64,000 nucleotides of DNA, taken from assembly GCA_051294375.1 (NCBI GenBank), contig CM119269.1:2704504-2768503 (forward strand). Direction: 5' to 3'. The notes under the pieces are model-generated. The model saw only the letters and a list, made by a program, of their open reading frames with translations, searched no databases and was not told the DNA's origin. Source of the stretch: Paraspadella gotoi (taxonomy: Eukaryota > Chaetognatha). Position numbers and translations under genes: made by a program. Below, one piece after another: positions 60,607 through 64,000 of this stretch (position 1 is its first letter; every line of letters starts with the position of its first letter).

Positions 60607-61345
60607 GCCCCATTTCTGTTCGTTTGCGGCGAAATTGGAGATGCTGAAAATCCGGGAGCGCCATCTATTGATTTTGATTCAAGCCTTCACCTCTTACGTC
60701 GCTAATAAATAACCGGCCTTATTATCCTAGAACGCCCCATTTTGTCTTAAATTTGGAATTAGGTTAATTTTTTTTAGTTAAAAATTTAGTTAGAGGTTAG
60801 GGTTAGGGAATAGGTTAGTGTTTAAGGTTAGGGACGTGGTTTTTGATTAGGGTTTAGGATTTGGGTTAAGGACTAGTATTTAGGGTTAAAGGTTAAAGGT
60901 TTAGGGTTAAAGGTTAGGATTAAGAATAAAGCTTAGGGTTAGGGTTCAGAATTATATTAAGGAATGGTTATGGTTATGGATTAGGATTAGTGATTGGTTT
61001 ATAAATTTAAAAATATATCTGAGATTAAGGGCAAAGTAAAGCATAAAAAATCATACAAAGTTTTTTTTATAGTAAATAATAATTATGAATTGTTTTTTTT
61101 TGCATTTCAAAAAAATAAATTTGCTGTTCTTGAAACCCAAAAAAATTTTCACTTGATTCTACATAGTAGGTCAGAGAGTATGAAAATTGTAATATTATTT
61201 GTTTCATTATATTTTTTAGATTTAAAAATAACTATTATATATGATTTTGTTTATTTATTATAATATTTTTGTATTGAATATTTAAATATAATATTATTTA
61301 TTAATATTTGGGATATTAGTATTGTCTTCCGGAAATAGAGGGTGC
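60607..61345 (+). repeat. Dispersed repeat with degenerate TTAGGG-like units, copy 1
   Basis: Starts about 35 bp after the M16 stop codon with TTCTGTTCGTTTGCGGCGAA. It includes a stretch at 60,785-60,960 in which GGTTAGGG, GGTTAAAGG and similar units recur irregularly, and ends with GTCTTCCGGAAATAGAGGGT. The second copy is at 63,258-64,000. The two differ by substitutions as well as indels, unlike the other duplications here. Confidence 0.88.
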
Positions 61346-61966
61346 ATCTACAAAGTTAGATTACTTTCTGTTCTAGTTTTCTAATAGATATTGTACATCA
61401 TTCCTGTTAGAAATTCATTAATGAGAAACTCATCTAAATATCTATATGATAGAAATAAAAAAGTGCTATCTCTGAAACCTACAGGGAGGTCCAGTTCTGT
61501 TGGGACTAACTTCAAGTGCTGACAGCTCAAAAACAGTTTATGACTGAAGAATTTTATTTGGAAATTAGTACAATTTCTCTTTCAATCGATATCAAAAATG
61601 TTTGGAAAATTAACTGGCAAGTTTAATAATTGATACTTTTGCATAACACGCCGGTTTATAATTTTAATCGAATTGATAAACCTAAAAACAAACTTATTTC
61701 TGAAATTAAGTTGAAATGGGCCGGCTCAGAAAAGAGGGCCGAAAGGATTATTATACTCTTCTGAATAAGCTATCGTTACCAATCTTATCAAACGTTAACC
61801 GATTTACGAATGACCTTTTCTGTTCCTACTTTACCTTAGTAGAACAAATATTCATTGTGCAAATATGCGCGACGGTCTATAACTCTATTAAAACTTGAAT
61901 ACTTTTATGGTTACGCAATCCTATTTAAGCAATTTTGTATTTTGTATGTCAATTCTCTCTCTGTCT

Positions 61967-62034
<68 letters not shown>

Positions 62035-62543
62035 CTCTCTTTCGACGGCTCTTAAACAAGTTTTTTTTTTTCGCATAACGGATTTACTGATTACACAATT
62101 ATGCGTATAGAGCTCGAAATGCTTGTCCCACGTAAAGACAGACACCGTTTTCATTTTTGGAACTTTTCAAAAATTGCTCACGAAGAAACTTAACAATCTT
62201 TTAGGGGGTAAGTGCACATTTAAGCATTCACCACAAGTTTTGTTGTGATTTGAAAAAAAAATTAAGATAGCGGTCATGCTATAATTCTCGCTAAAAAAAA
62301 ATAATAATAATACAATTTTATCGGTTCCTTCGCAAAGATTTTATTGTTATCGAGTATCGATAATCGCACAGCAGCGATTTTTCTTGTTAATTTTTTTTTT
62401 TTCGATAACAATGCTCTCACGATCGGCTTGTATTCTCGGTTAGTTTTTAAAGAGAATAATTCATGTATCCGTCTTTACTGATATTTATATGAACAATATT
62501 TGTAGTTCGCTATATCAAAAATAATTGCCAATTGGCTCTGCAG
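61346..62543. other. Intergenic stretch, no gene seen
   Basis: AT-rich DNA with one (TC)n array at 61,968-62,040. Short ORFs present have no protein-like composition. Confidence 0.55.
61968..62040 (+). repeat. (TC)n microsatellite
   Basis: CT run of about 70 bp upstream of the tentative exons at 62544. Confidence 0.97.
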
Positions 62544-63060
62544 GCAATCGGCGTCGACTGTGTCATCTTTCGGCGCCAATTTCGACCCTAATCGCCAGAA
62601 CGATCCTTCGCCCCCAACATTTGGCGTCCGGACTTTCGATAAAACGCTCTAATACAACAGTTCGTCCCACTCTCGATCTACAAAAACCAGAGGCCGCTTC
62701 CAGTATGTATATTTAATAACCTTTTTCTATGATCATTTTTCTACACGAAATTACCAATACGTAATAATCTGAGAGAATCTCTAATATTTTAAAAATAGTA
62801 ATTTAAACACAAAGACTCTCTATTTAAACATTAAAAAAACCTGTGCATGCGATGTCCTTACAATTAATTTAATAAATTAGTAAAAGAGTAAATTCAAAAT
62901 GTTCACCTCCTCACATTTCACCAACATGTCCACAGCATCGAGGATGTCTCGATCGTCGACGGGGTCGTCGGAGTCTCCTCGTCATCAAGTCGCCCGTCAT
63001 TCCGCCTTCACTCAACAAGGAATCGGTTTCTTAGCAAAAATGATCGACGTGATTTTCGAG
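62544..63060 (+). CDS. Two tentative exons of an unknown gene at the right edge
   Basis: Segment 62544-62702 (after TCTGCAG, ending before GTATGT) stays open as ...LSAPISTLIARTILRPQHLA..., phase 1 at both ends. Segment 62936-63060 (after a pyrimidine-rich tract and CACAG) continues in the same phase as SRMSRSSTGSSESPRHQVAR...FLAKMIDVIFE, ending before GTTTGA. The second segment could equally start from the ATG at 62899 (MFTSSHFTNMS). The Ser/Arg-rich start followed by a hydrophobic-amphipathic end looks coding, but no family is recognised. A gap and a repeat follow, so downstream exons are lost to view. Confidence 0.33.
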
Positions 63061-63257
63061 GTTTGATTATTTCGTCGTTTCACTTAAAAGTTAAATTGCG
63101 TTGTTTTTATTCGCTAAAATGTACCACTGAAGAATTCAAGTAAAGCAAGCAATTTCGAGATTTAATTAGTCAATCAAAATTTGTCAAAATTCAGAAATGA
63201 AGTTATTAAAATTTGTTCCTCTTCACTCTTCAACTTCTACATCGACCNNNNNNNNNN

Positions 63258-64000
63258 TTCTGTTCGTTTGCGGCGAAGTCGGAGATGATGAAAATCCGGG
63301 AGAGCCATCTATTGATTTTGATTCAAACCTTCATGTCTTATGTCGCTAATAAATAACCGGCCTTATTTTCCTAGAACGCCCCATTTTGTCTTAAATTTAA
63401 AATTAGGTTAATTTTTTTTTAGTTAAAAAATTAGTTAGAGGTTAGGGTTAGGGAATAGGTTAGTGATTAAGGTTAGGGACGTGGTTTTTGATGAGGGTTT
63501 AGGATTTGGGTGAAGGACTAGTATTTAGGGTTAAAGGTTAAAGGTTTAGGGTTAAAGGTTAGGGTTAAGATTAAAGGTTAGGGTTAGGGTTCAGAATTAT
63601 ATTAAGGATTGGTTATGGATTAGGATTAGTGATTGGTTTGTATATTTAAAAATATATATCTGAGATTAAGGGCAAAGTAAAGCATAAAAAATCCTACAAA
63701 GTTTTTTTTATAGTAAATAAGAATTATGAATTGTTTTTTTTTTTTTTTGCATGTCAAAAAAATAAATTTGCTGTTCTTGAAACCCAAAAAAAATTTTACT
63801 TGATTCTACAGAGTAGGTCAGAGAGTATGAAAATTGCAATATTATTTGTTTCATTATTTTTTTTTTACATTTAAAAATAACTATTATTTATGATTTTATT
63901 TATTTATTATAATATTTTTGTGTTGAATATTTAAATATAATATTATTTATTAATATTTTAGATATTAGTATTGTCTTCCGGAAATAGAGGGTGCATCTAC
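63258..64000 (+). repeat. Dispersed repeat with degenerate TTAGGG-like units, copy 2
   Basis: Begins directly after a 10-N gap and is truncated by the end of the window. Same order as 60,607-61,345, with TTAGGG-like units at 63,435-63,600. Confidence 0.88.

Noticed and set aside
60785-60960. True telomere
   Set aside because: The TTAGGG-like units are irregular, embedded in ordinary sequence and recur 2.66 kb away in a longer repeat.

Overview
This is eukaryotic, metazoan-type nuclear DNA. Genes are split by GT-AG introns (mostly 40-1,500 bp, one of 7.4 kb), intergenic DNA is dense in (GA)n, (TC)n and (GAC)n arrays, and the encoded families are animal ones: betaine-homocysteine methyltransferase, a CYP2-type cytochrome P450, an Hv1-like voltage-sensor protein and an M16C metalloprotease. 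An invertebrate is likely, but I cannot name the phylum. All exon models were built by hand from reading-frame continuity, splice signals and remembered family motifs; no search was run.

Layout. 1-2,390: low-complexity DNA with one copy of a dispersed repeat (element W). 2,391-10,770: a roughly 4 kb tandem duplication carrying exons of a Gln/Ala-rich gene that finishes at 13,009; the two copies differ mainly by single-base indels, which looks more like unmerged read or haplotype copies than biology. 13,010-16,440: intergenic, with a tRNA-like SINE and a gap. 16,440-27,845: a mosaic of repeat blocks (P, Q, R) forming a large imperfect inverted repeat. 27,846-37,400: two direct copies of a cytochrome P450 gene on the minus strand, about 6.2 kb apart; the right copy is an intact 10-exon, 502-codon gene and the left copy is full of frameshifts. 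37,400-42,270: mostly AT-rich intergenic DNA with a CpG-rich, X-box/CRE-bearing candidate promoter near 39.9-40.1 kb and one unrecognised ORF. 42,272-44,100 (minus): complete 9-exon BHMT gene. 45,644-60,571 (plus): complete 11-exon M16C zinc metalloprotease gene, divergent from BHMT. Inside its 7.4 kb third intron, on the opposite strand (47,344-50,334), sits a gene for an Hv1/TMEM266-like four-helix voltage-sensor protein. 60,600-64,000: a repeat with degenerate TTAGGG-like units in two copies, flanking two tentative exons of an unknown gene.

The genes do not form an evident pathway. BHMT (methyl-group and homocysteine metabolism) and the P450 (microsomal mono-oxygenation) are ordinary metabolic enzymes. 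The most unusual items are the voltage-sensor protein, whose S1 position equivalent to the Hv1 selectivity aspartate is histidine and whose third S4 charge is replaced by asparagine, its nested antisense position, and the nested or inverted segmental duplications around the P450 gene. No CRISPR array, operon, prokaryotic element, rRNA or confident tRNA was seen.
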